The position numbers were made by a program, and so were the translations under genes. A DNA stretch of 61,166 nucleotides from Bordetella parapertussis (GTDB taxonomy: Bacteria > Pseudomonadota > Gammaproteobacteria > Burkholderiales > Burkholderiaceae_B), in contig CAMCYB010000005.1 of the NCBI GenBank assembly GCA_945883615.1, positions 1 to 61,166 on the forward strand. Reading direction: 5' to 3'. Positions 16,888 to 24,854 of this stretch are shown here, piece by piece; the stretch's first letter is position 1; every line of letters begins with the position of its first letter. Under the pieces are notes generated by a model that saw only the letters and a program-made list of their open reading frames with translations, made no database searches and was not told the origin of the DNA.

Positions 16888-17865
16888 ATGGCTCGTTATA
16901 TTTTGCGTCGCTTAATGTATGGTTTTTTTATATTGATTGGGGTCAATTTATTGACTTTCATTTTATTTTTTGCAGTCAACACACCCGATGATATGGCTCG
17001 CTTGGCCATTGGCGGCCAACGGGTGAGTGTGGACGCTATTGAGAAATGGAAAGTTGAACGCGGTTACAACAAACCTCTGTTTTTTAATGAACAGGCTCAG
17101 GGTCTAGGGCAAGTCACCGACACTATTTTTTATCAGCGATCTATACCGCTGTTGCGATTTGATTTTGGTGAGTCTGATGGGGGTCGCCAAATCGGTTGGG
17201 AAATTAAAAACCGTATGGGACCAAGTTTAGCCTTAGCGATTCCCAGCTTTATTTTAGGGCTAATGGCCAGTGTTGCTTTTGCTTTAGTTTTAGTCTTTTT
17301 TAGAACGACACCACTTGATTTTTGGGGGGTGGTGTTGTGTGTGTTGCTGCTATCTATTTCAGGTCTGTTCTACATTATTGCAGGCCAATGGTTGTTCGCT
17401 AAAGTATTACGTTGGGTGCCGTATTCAGGCTTTGCGGGTGGGCTTGACTTGATTAAATTTATGGCCTTGCCCGTTTTCGTGGCGGTTATTTCACGGGTGG
17501 GTCCCGAGGCACGTTTTTATCGTAGTTTGTTTCTTGAAGAAATGGGTAAAGATTACGTGCGCACAGCACGTGCGAAAGGTTTGACTGAGCGTATTGTGTT
17601 GTTTAGGCATGTGTTGCGCAATGCCATGCTGCCGATTTTGACCGGTACGGTTTCAGCCTTGCCTTTACTGTTTATGGGTAGCCTGATTGCTGAATCTTTT
17701 TTCGGTATTCCGGGTCTGGGTAGTTACACCATCGATGCAATTAATGCGCAAGATTTCGCCGTGGTTCGTGCAATGGTTTTTCTCGGTTCAGCGCTTTACA
17801 TTGTGGGGCTTATTTTGGCTGATTTATCATATACATGGGCTGACCCTCGTGTCCGCTTTGAGTGA
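16888..17865 (+). CDS. ABC transporter permease, OppB/YejB-like
   Basis: A 325-residue inner-membrane permease beginning with the OppB-type first helix (MARYILRRLMYGFFILIGVNLLTF). It has about six transmembrane helices and the EAA-loop sequence DYVRTARAKGLTERIVLFRHVLRNA, where the ATPase docks. It starts 2 bp after the binding protein gene and overlaps the next permease by 4 bp (GTGA), so all four genes form one translated unit. It would form half of the peptide channel. Confidence 0.9.
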   Translation: MARYILRRLMYGFFILIGVNLLTFILFFAVNTPDDMARLAIGGQRVSVDAIEKWKVERGYNKPLFFNEQAQGLGQVTDTIFYQRSIPLLRFDFGESDGGRQIGWEIKNRMGPSLALAIPSFILGLMASVAFALVLVFFRTTPLDFWGVVLCVLLLSISGLFYIIAGQWLFAKVLRWVPYSGFAGGLDLIKFMALPVFVAVISRVGPEARFYRSLFLEEMGKDYVRTARAKGLTERIVLFRHVLRNAMLPILTGTVSALPLLFMGSLIAESFFGIPGLGSYTIDAINAQDFAVVRAMVFLGSALYIVGLILADLSYTWADPRVRFE

Positions 17866-19349
17866 TCATGATGCCTAAATTTATATTACTCTGGACAGAT
17901 GCCGCACTCTTTGCTTTAGTGGCGATATGTTTGTTTTACGCATGGCATGTGAGTCGCACTCCCAAAGCGCGTGCGACATGGTCGCGAGTTGCCAAACATA
18001 CCCCGGCTATGTGTTCAGCGGTGGTGCTGAGCTTGTTTGTGGTGATTGGCTTGCTTGACTCTGTGCATTTTCAACCGCGACTACCCCCTGCAGCAGGCGC
18101 ACCTCACAACGCACCAGTGGTCTATGCGCCCAAGGTTGTGTCGTTGCTTGATGTGTTGTTGGCCGATACAGCTTTAGTTTCAACCGAAAAAACGTATTCA
18201 GCCCCACTCGCCTGGAAGCAGTTCACCAAAGAGTCGATCTTGCAAGAAGGGGGCGAACCAATACGTGATTTTCCGCGGTTACGTTTTGGTGGAAAACATT
18301 TAGAAAACCCAGAGGTTCAGTGGTTGTCAGACGTGACCTATCGAGCCACTTTGGGCGGTTTCACAGGTTTGCTGTTAACGGCCCTCATTGGGGTCATTGG
18401 CTTAAGCGTTTTAAACAGATCAAGAAGAATTGCGCAAAACTCTGTTGCACTACCTAAATTGTCTCATTCAAGCGGGTCAGGTGCGCCTTGGCGTGCCATG
18501 TTGATCACCTTTGGCATCATGAGTGTGTTGTTAGGTATCACCATTGGTTTAGCCTCTGGTTATCACGTTTTAGGTACTGACCGAACCGGTAATGACGTGT
18601 TGTGGCAAGCGTTGAAAAGCATTCGAACCGCTTGGGTCATTGGCACTTTAACCACCGTAGCTATGTTGCCACCTGCCATCATCTTTGGCTTGACGGCAGG
18701 TTACTTCAAGGGCTGGGTAGATGATGTCATTCAATACATCTACACCACACTGACTTCAGTGCCAGGTGTTTTGCTCATAGCAGCCTGTGTGTTGATGATG
18801 CAGGTTTACATCGATACGCATCCGGACTTATTTCCCACATCTGCCCAGCGTGCTGATATTCGCTTATTTTTACTATGTTTGATTTTAGGTTTAACGGGGT
18901 GGGCCGGTTTGTGCCGACTTCTAAGAGCTGAAGTCTTAAAGCTTAGAGAGCTTGAATATGTGCAAGCTGCCCGGGCATTTGGTTTGCGACCTTGGGCCAT
19001 CTTGTATCGTCATGTCTTACCCAATGTTATGCATATTATTTTAATTACGTTGGTGCTTGAGTTCTCAGGGCTCGTTTTGTACGAAGCCGTACTGTCTTAT
19101 TTGGGTATTGGTGTTGACCCCAGCATGAATTCGTTTGGCACCATGATTGATGCCTCTCGTCTTGATATGTCACGCGACCCAATGGTGTGGTGGACGTTAC
19201 TTGCTGCCTTTATGTTTATGCTCGCGTTGGTGTTACCCGCCAATCTTTTTGCTGATGGTGTGCGTGATGCTTTTGACCCACGTGGTGGCTTAATGAATGT
19301 GCCAAAGCGCCGGGCTGCTTGGGCGCAACGCTTAAAGGGGGGCGCTTAA
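17862..19349 (+). CDS. ABC transporter permease, OppC/YejE-like, extended
   Basis: A 495-residue permease, longer than usual OppC proteins (about 300) and somewhat longer than YejE. The first third carries two hydrophobic segments and a large periplasmic region (about residues 70-165) with the sequence RFGGKHLENPEVQWLSD. The permease core follows from about residue 210: HVLGTDRTGNDVLWQALK is a classic OppC entry and EYVQAARAFGLRPWAILYRHVLPN is the EAA loop. The start GTG 17862 overlaps the previous stop; ATG 17868 or 17871 are also possible. Confidence 0.88.
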   Translation: MIMMPKFILLWTDAALFALVAICLFYAWHVSRTPKARATWSRVAKHTPAMCSAVVLSLFVVIGLLDSVHFQPRLPPAAGAPHNAPVVYAPKVVSLLDVLLADTALVSTEKTYSAPLAWKQFTKESILQEGGEPIRDFPRLRFGGKHLENPEVQWLSDVTYRATLGGFTGLLLTALIGVIGLSVLNRSRRIAQNSVALPKLSHSSGSGAPWRAMLITFGIMSVLLGITIGLASGYHVLGTDRTGNDVLWQALKSIRTAWVIGTLTTVAMLPPAIIFGLTAGYFKGWVDDVIQYIYTTLTSVPGVLLIAACVLMMQVYIDTHPDLFPTSAQRADIRLFLLCLILGLTGWAGLCRLLRAEVLKLRELEYVQAARAFGLRPWAILYRHVLPNVMHIILITLVLEFSGLVLYEAVLSYLGIGVDPSMNSFGTMIDASRLDMSRDPMVWWTLLAAFMFMLALVLPANLFADGVRDAFDPRGGLMNVPKRRAAWAQRLKGGA

Positions 19350-21031
19350 TGGTTGCGCCAGTTATAACGGTTCAAGGGCTAGAGGTGGTGATTGATCGTG
19401 GCGATCAATGGGCACATGCGGTCAAGTCGTTAGCACTGACGGTGCAGCGAGGCGAAACCTTTGCTTTAGTGGGTGAGTCAGGGTCAGGTAAAAGCATAAC
19501 TGCTTTTGCTTTAATGCGTTTATTACCCGATGCACTTCACGTTGCCGCAGGTTCAATTGATTTTGAAGGTTGTGATGTCAATCAGTTACCTGAAAAAGCC
19601 ATGCAGTCAATCAGAGGCCGACGGATTGGCATGATTTTCCAAGAGCCAAGCACCAGCCTTAACCCAGTCATGCGCATTAGCGATCAATTACTTGAGGTGA
19701 TTGTGGCGCATACGCCTTTACGTGGCCAAGCTGCCCTTGAGCGAGCCATAAATTGGCTAGACCGCGTCGGTTTGCCAGACCCTGCAAAACGCGTAGACGA
19801 TTACCCGTTTCAGTTTTCAGGGGGGCAAAAGCAACGCATCATGATTGCCATTGCTTTAGCGGCTGAACCGGCGTTACTCATTGCCGATGAACCCACTACG
19901 GCGCTTGATGTGACCGTACAAGCCCAAACTCTTGACTTGCTAGCTGATATTCAAAAACAGTTGGGTATGGCTGTATTACTCATTACTCATGATTTAGCTG
20001 TGGTGCGTAGGGTGGCTGACACCGTGGCATTGATGCGCTACGGAGAAATTGTGGAATTGGCCTCAGCCGATGATTTTTTTAATCAACCTAAACACCCATA
20101 TGCGCGTGAGTTGTTTGATGCCATACCTACTTTTGCTAAACGAGGTCGTCGTTTATCAGGGTTACCTTCGGGTGAGCACTTGACTCACCAAGACAGCCAT
20201 GTTCCAACAAAGACTAAGTTTGATGCAAGTGAATCTGTTCTTTCAGTGAAAGCTTTGCATGTCACCTATCGCGGTCAGGGGGGGTTATTTCAACGTAAAA
20301 AATTGGGTAACCCAGTGGTGAAGGGGGTTGATTTTGACTTGTACGCAGGTCAAACCCTTGCGTTGTTGGGTGGTTCGGGTTGCGGCAAAACCACCGTAGC
20401 AAAAACTATTATGCGTTTAATTGATGACGTTACGCAGGTAGCTGGCCAGATCGATTTGTTGGGACAACCCTTATTAAGCGCCTCTGGCAATGTTTTACGC
20501 ACATTACGGCAGCATGTCCAAATCGTTTTTCAAGATCCGTTTGCGTCGCTTGATCCACGTATGCGGGTGGGTGATATTTTAAAAGAAGGCGTGGCTGCAC
20601 TGCTACCGCAGCAATCAGCCCAAGAGCGTCAAGACCGTGTTATGCGCCTGCTGCAACAGGTTGGTTTGCCAGATGATGCGGCCACCCGTTACCCTCACGA
20701 ATTCTCGGGCGGGCAGCGCCAACGCATTGCCATTGCGCGTGCATTAGCCGTTTCGCCACGTATGTTGATACTTGATGAGCCGACATCAGCACTTGATGTG
20801 TCGGTACAAGCTCAAATTTTAGATTTGTTGGCAGATGTTCAGCGTGAGACGGGTTTAGCTTATCTTTTTATCACTCATAATTTTAGTGTGGTTGAGTTTT
20901 TTGCAGATCGAGTCGCTGTTATGCATGAGGGTAAAATAGTAGAGATGGGCACTGCCGAGGCGGTGCTGATGAACCCTACTCACGAGGTTACGCGCAGCTT
21001 GCTGAGTGCTGTACCTAGACTTGAAATTTAA
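19349..21031 (+). CDS. Tandem ABC ATPase, YejF-like
   Basis: A 560-residue cytoplasmic protein with two complete ATPase domains, as in YejF. Domain 1 has GESGSGKS, FSGGQKQR and LLIADEPTT; domain 2 has GGSGCGKT, FSGGQRQR and LILDEPTS. Both include the OppD/F-type tail after the H-loop (LITHDL, FITHNF). ATG 19349 overlaps the stop of the preceding permease (TAATG) with AGGGGGGC upstream, so the longer open frame from 19319 is not needed. It powers the peptide importer encoded by the three genes before it. Confidence 0.92.
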   Translation: MVAPVITVQGLEVVIDRGDQWAHAVKSLALTVQRGETFALVGESGSGKSITAFALMRLLPDALHVAAGSIDFEGCDVNQLPEKAMQSIRGRRIGMIFQEPSTSLNPVMRISDQLLEVIVAHTPLRGQAALERAINWLDRVGLPDPAKRVDDYPFQFSGGQKQRIMIAIALAAEPALLIADEPTTALDVTVQAQTLDLLADIQKQLGMAVLLITHDLAVVRRVADTVALMRYGEIVELASADDFFNQPKHPYARELFDAIPTFAKRGRRLSGLPSGEHLTHQDSHVPTKTKFDASESVLSVKALHVTYRGQGGLFQRKKLGNPVVKGVDFDLYAGQTLALLGGSGCGKTTVAKTIMRLIDDVTQVAGQIDLLGQPLLSASGNVLRTLRQHVQIVFQDPFASLDPRMRVGDILKEGVAALLPQQSAQERQDRVMRLLQQVGLPDDAATRYPHEFSGGQRQRIAIARALAVSPRMLILDEPTSALDVSVQAQILDLLADVQRETGLAYLFITHNFSVVEFFADRVAVMHEGKIVEMGTAEAVLMNPTHEVTRSLLSAVPRLEI

Positions 21032-21057
21032 CGATTCGCCCACATATTATTAAGTGT

Positions 21058-21597
21058 ATGAGTTTAAAAGTGTTCGATTTGCAGTGCGATCAAGGCCATC
21101 TGTTTGAGGGCTGGTTTAGTTCGCTTAATGATTATGATGCACAGCAAGCCCGTGGGTTATTGACCTGCCCAGTCTGTCACAGCGTACACATTCAAAAAAT
21201 GTTGTCAGCACCACACTTAAACCTGACACACCCTATGGGTTCTGGCCGTGCGCTTGTGGCAAACGATGGGCCGCAGCAGTCGATGCATCGCGACGCGCAA
21301 AACCCAAATCAATTGCAAGAAATACCAAACAGCCATTTAGCAAACCAAACGGCTATGACGACAGCTGAAATGATTAAAATTCAAGCAAAAATGATGTTGC
21401 GTATGCGTGAAATGGTGCAAGCCACTGAAAATGTGGGTGTACGTTTTGCACAAGAAGCGCGCGCCATTCATGAGGGTGAATCACCTGAAAGAGCCATACG
21501 CGGTTTGACTACGCCTGACGAACGTCAGGCGTTAGCCGAAGACGGTATTATGGTCGTCACGCTGCCTGACTTTCTTGATACATCTAAACTACAATAA
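21058..21597 (+). CDS. DUF1178 family protein
   Basis: A 179-residue protein of unknown function. The N-terminal part looks like a small zinc-ribbon: LQCDQGHLFEGWF at residues 8-20, then LLTCPVCHS near 35-43. An Ala/Gln-rich middle and a helical C-terminal half (REMVQATENVGVRFAQEARAIHEG) follow, and these are characteristic of DUF1178. It follows the transporter ATPase by 26 bp and could be read from the same transcript. It ends at a bidirectional terminator shared with efp. Confidence 0.85.
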   Translation: MSLKVFDLQCDQGHLFEGWFSSLNDYDAQQARGLLTCPVCHSVHIQKMLSAPHLNLTHPMGSGRALVANDGPQQSMHRDAQNPNQLQEIPNSHLANQTAMTTAEMIKIQAKMMLRMREMVQATENVGVRFAQEARAIHEGESPERAIRGLTTPDERQALAEDGIMVVTLPDFLDTSKLQ

Positions 21598-21627
21598 AAA
21601 AAGGCTACTAAGGTAGCCCTTTTTTAT
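21596..21627. terminator. Bidirectional terminator between DUF1178 gene and efp
   Basis: GGCTAC at 21603-21608 pairs with GTAGCC at 21613-21618 around a four-base loop. The stem is flanked by an A-run on the left and a T-run on the right, so both the rightward DUF1178 transcript and the leftward efp transcript meet a T-tract after the hairpin. Confidence 0.85.
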
Positions 21628-21641
21628 TGCGGCAAAATCAG

Positions 21642-22199
21642 TTACATCACACGGCTACGATACTCACCTGTGCGGGTATCAATTTCAATTTTGTCGCCAA
21701 TATCACAAAACAACGGCACGGGTAGCTCATGACCCGTAGCAAGCTTTGCAGGCTTCATCACTTTACCTGAGGTGTCACCGCGTACGGCAGGTTCGGTATA
21801 AATAATTTCACGAACCAGCATGGTGGGTAACTCAAGAGAGATGGCGCGACCATCATAAAAAACGACTTCAACAGCCATGCCTTCTTCGAGGTAGAACATG
21901 GCATCGCCCATGCTGTCAGCTTCGATTTCATGTTGGTTGTATTCAGTATCCATAAACACATACATGGGGTCAGCAAAATATGAGTAGGTGCATTCTTTGC
22001 GATCAAGCACCACTAAAGCAAATTTTTCGTCGGCTTTGTAAACTGATTCGCTGCCTGAACCCGTTAATAAATTTTTAAATTTGAGTTTCACAACAGCCGA
22101 ATTACGGCCTGATTTGTTGTATTCAGCGCGCTGTACGACGAGGGGGTCATTGCCCACCATGATCACATTACCGACGCGCAACTCTTGTGCGTTTTTCAT
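21642..22199 (-). CDS. efp: Elongation factor P, arginine type
   Basis: A 185-residue translation factor that rescues ribosomes stalled at polyproline. It has the KOW-like N-domain, then two OB domains ending in the EF-P signature [18 protein letters not shown]. The loop at residues 27-37 reads [11 protein letters not shown], with Arg32 at the place of the modified lysine of enterobacterial EF-P. This is the form that is rhamnosylated by EarP, and earP lies 71 bp upstream in the same orientation. GGAG precedes the start at 22199. Confidence 0.96.
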   Translation of the reverse strand: MKNAQELRVGNVIMVGNDPLVVQRAEYNKSGRNSAVVKLKFKNLLTGSGSESVYKADEKFALVVLDRKECTYSYFADPMYVFMDTEYNQHEIEADSMGDAMFYLEEGMAVEVVFYDGRAISLELPTMLVREIIYTEPAVRGDTSGKVMKPAKLATGHELPVPLFCDIGDKIEIDTRTGEYRSRVM

Positions 22200-22270
22200 A
22201 CTAAAAAGCTCCGTTAGGGGGTGCCCCGTGCCTCAATAGCCAGAGCTTATACGGTGTAAAGCCTATCATT

Positions 22271-23542
22271 CTAGCCTGACTCAGAGTTTTTCGTCTTGGC
22301 TTGGCAAAAATGAGCTAGATTTGTGGCTAAATCAGGCAAAAGTGCTAAGTTGTGTGTGTATTGGGTCGCTTTTATTTGCCAATCAGCCCAATTAAGTGGC
22401 ATTAAAGCGGTGCTCAAAGCTGTTTCGAGTGAGTGAGTTTGATCAGGGCTAGACCAAGCCATCATCGTCTCATGAACAGGTTTTGGCAGATTGGTTCGTG
22501 CGAGCCAAGCAGCAAGTTTGGTGAGGTGGGTGTCTTCTGTCTGGCGATAAATGTGCCAAATCATGGGTTTACCTGCCCAAAGCGCCCTTACAAAAGAGTC
22601 TTCACCGCGAACAATATTTAAATTCATTGACCAGAGCAGCCGATCATAATCGGGTTGTGTCAAAAAGGGGATGCGTTGCCAAGTAACATGGGAAGGCGTG
22701 ATTAAATCGTCTGGCAATGTCACACTCTCAGAAATTAAAACGTGTACATTTTGACGCTTGATTTTATTTTGCAGCGTGACGTCACTAAGAAAACTTTTTG
22801 CTTCACTCTTTTCAAACGTATCATTCACGCCACCCGTATCACCCGCATCAAGCGTATCAACCGTGTCACCCGTATTACCCGTATAAAGCGTATCAAGCGC
22901 ATTCAAGTCATTTACATTGAGTTCATTTAAAGCATTAAAAAAAGACTGAAAGGGGGCTTGTGGGTACGCAAACAAAGAAATCAAAAAAGGGGGTTCCCTT
23001 TCAGCATCAAAATCAACCCCGATTCTTTCTAAAAATTGCGTTTGTTGTTTAACATCAGCCTGCCAAGCATCACGTTTTTTTATTAAATCGCGCTCTCGAA
23101 TGAGTCCAGCGGTGCGATCTGTAAAACCAGGGTAAAAAAAAGTAGGCGCTAACCCATCGGCACGTTGTGAACTTAAACCGTGATGTGATTCGACCCATTG
23201 TTCGGCACTTAAATACTCAAGTTCAACCCAGCAAGGGTTAGATTCAGTCACCATACGTTCAACCCAAACAGGGCTTAATGGGCAACTGAAACTTGTGATG
23301 ACGATGGGGTAGGGAGAAAGTACAGGGCCATCAATGAGCCAGCGTCGAATATCAATTTGATCAATCAATTGCTGATCAACCTGTGTATTGACACGGGGTT
23401 CAATGTGGGAAAAAACGTTTAGATCGTCAACCCAAAGGCGAATGGCAATGTGATGTTCCGTGCGTAACTGCTTAGCCAGGCGCCATGTGACACCAACATC
23501 ACCATAATGATCAACAATCTGACAAAAAATATCAGCCTGCAT
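22271..23542 (-). CDS. earP: EF-P arginine rhamnosyltransferase EarP with a low-complexity insert
   Basis: EarP transfers rhamnose from dTDP-rhamnose to Arg32 of EF-P. The N-terminal CQIVDHYGDVGVTWRLAKQL contains the two conserved aspartates (Asp11, Asp15), and RGEDSFVRALWAGKPMIW near 312-329 is the nucleotide-sugar site with the conserved glutamate. At 423 residues it is longer than usual, about 380. The excess is a segment at residues 206-250 rich in Asp, Thr, Gly and Asn, coded by degenerate 9-bp repeats. It follows DUF2863 by 8 bp and precedes efp. Confidence 0.93.
   Translation of the reverse strand: MQADIFCQIVDHYGDVGVTWRLAKQLRTEHHIAIRLWVDDLNVFSHIEPRVNTQVDQQLIDQIDIRRWLIDGPVLSPYPIVITSFSCPLSPVWVERMVTESNPCWVELEYLSAEQWVESHHGLSSQRADGLAPTFFYPGFTDRTAGLIRERDLIKKRDAWQADVKQQTQFLERIGVDFDAEREPPFLISLFAYPQAPFQSFFNALNELNVNDLNALDTLYTGNTGDTVDTLDAGDTGGVNDTFEKSEAKSFLSDVTLQNKIKRQNVHVLISESVTLPDDLITPSHVTWQRIPFLTQPDYDRLLWSMNLNIVRGEDSFVRALWAGKPMIWHIYRQTEDTHLTKLAAWLARTNLPKPVHETMMAWSSPDQTHSLETALSTALMPLNWADWQIKATQYTHNLALLPDLATNLAHFCQAKTKNSESG
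22817..22906. repeat. Degenerate 9-bp tandem repeat inside earP
   Basis: About ten 9-bp units of the type CGTATCAMS run from 22817 to 22906 on the plus strand. Examples are CGTATCACC, CGCATCAAG, CGTATCAAC and CGTATTACC. On the coding (minus) strand each gives three residues of the type xxD or xGD, producing the string around LDT, TGD and AGD. The unit length preserves frame. Confidence 0.88.
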
Positions 23543-23550
23543 AAATGACT

Positions 23551-24750
23551 TTAATGAAACCTAACAGGGGTTTCGTCAATGTCGTCGGGTAATTCAGCAT
23601 GAACCAACTCACCCATCGGGTTGGCAAATTGTGGCGCACCACAATCTTCACAAAATTCAAGAGCAAACAAGGCGGGCAAACGTCTGACATCTGTCACGCC
23701 ATTTTCGTGAAGAATGGCAACCATCTTTTCAACTGTATCGATTTTATTATCTTCAAACTCTGCGTTAATCAAGTCTTCAAACATAAACATGGGCCAAACA
23801 ATGCCGTACAGGACCGTGTTTTGTCCTTTTTCTGTGATGCTCAAGCGATACTCTTCAATGCGGTGTTCACCAAAACCTGCAATGACAACACGAAAGGCTT
23901 GAGGGGTTTTCTTCATGGCACTGCTCAACCAGTTCACAGCAGCCTTGATGGTTAAGGGGCGAACGCGTTTGTCGGCCTCTCGCAAATTGACGTAATACGC
24001 GTCGGGTAAAACGGGTTCAAATTCGCAGCCGGCTAAAGAGGGGGCTAAAATATTGTTGATGACTTTAGACCACTTGGGTGCACATTTTTCACGGCGGTCT
24101 TCTAGTGATTCCTGCCATTTGAAAATAGGCGCTGCCAACGGGGCGGCGACAGCCATGACAATGTGGCGTGAATCGGCCAGCATGCCCACATATTCAGGTT
24201 CATCATGCAGAGTGGGCAAGCTACCTGATTGTGTAACTGCCATGTGTGCGAGTTGCTGCGTCCAGTTAAATGTTTCAGAAAATGATTGAGACATTTGATC
24301 AAGACTGATGAGGCGCGGCAAAATCGCTAAGGTTGTTTCGCTGGCAAGTACATGGTCGTGCATGGCGCTAGATAACAACTGCATTTGCACAGCCGACATC
24401 ACATGGCTGGGTATTTGGTAGCGTGTCCAGCACACAACCGGTGCCGACACCAGAAGTACTTGCCACCGTTCGCCTTGCACGTCAACAATACACGAACTTG
24501 ATAGGTTTTCTGCCAGTTCTATAAGGGCTTCAAACCCGCCGTGGTGGTGATCAGACAGGTGCTCTAAGGCGGTTTCGAGAGGCTTTTCTTTGCCTGATTT
24601 TAAAATTTTATCTAATGCTTCAATAATTTTGGCTTCCCAAAATTGATCTTCTAAGCGACTACCCGATTGATCAAGCGCAATGCACCAATCAATTAAGCGT
24701 TTGGCTTCTCGACTTAAACGAGGTGAAACAGATTTGAGTGGTTTAAGCAT
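23551..24750 (-). CDS. DUF2863 family protein
   Basis: A protein of about 399 residues belonging to a family found mainly in betaproteobacteria; function unknown. It is mostly soluble, with RLSREAKRLIDWCIALDQSGSRLEDQFWE near the start and a C-terminal CEDCGAPQFANPMGEL that may be a small metal-binding knuckle. I prefer ATG 24750 (MLKPLKSVSP) to the upstream TTG 24795, since the latter lies within a hairpin. It leads directly into earP (8 bp), so it may be co-expressed with the EF-P modification genes. Confidence 0.8.
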   Translation of the reverse strand: MLKPLKSVSPRLSREAKRLIDWCIALDQSGSRLEDQFWEAKIIEALDKILKSGKEKPLETALEHLSDHHHGGFEALIELAENLSSSCIVDVQGERWQVLLVSAPVVCWTRYQIPSHVMSAVQMQLLSSAMHDHVLASETTLAILPRLISLDQMSQSFSETFNWTQQLAHMAVTQSGSLPTLHDEPEYVGMLADSRHIVMAVAAPLAAPIFKWQESLEDRREKCAPKWSKVINNILAPSLAGCEFEPVLPDAYYVNLREADKRVRPLTIKAAVNWLSSAMKKTPQAFRVVIAGFGEHRIEEYRLSITEKGQNTVLYGIVWPMFMFEDLINAEFEDNKIDTVEKMVAILHENGVTDVRRLPALFALEFCEDCGAPQFANPMGELVHAELPDDIDETPVRFH

Positions 24751-24776
24751 AATGAAGCGTAAATAAGAAGAGTTTA

Positions 24777-24808
24777 ACCCCGACCGTACTTTCAAAGTAG
24801 ATCGGGGT
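24777..24808 (-). terminator. Hairpin downstream of acnA
   Basis: CCCCGA at 24777-24782 pairs with TCGGGG, and an inner stem TACTTT/AAAGTA closes the structure. It lies between the acnA stop (24855) and the DUF2863 start. On the minus strand the sequence after it is only moderately T-rich, so it may terminate acnA imperfectly and allow readthrough into DUF2863. Confidence 0.45.
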
Positions 24809-24854
24809 CAGGGGGCTTGCGGTTTTGCCCCATTTAAGCAGCCGGCTTATCGCA

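Noticed and set aside
22742..22930. A plus-strand frame rich in Thr-Arg-Ile repeats opposite earP
   Set aside because: It is the mirror of the 9-bp repeat in earP and has no start context. The minus-strand frame carries the conserved EarP motifs.
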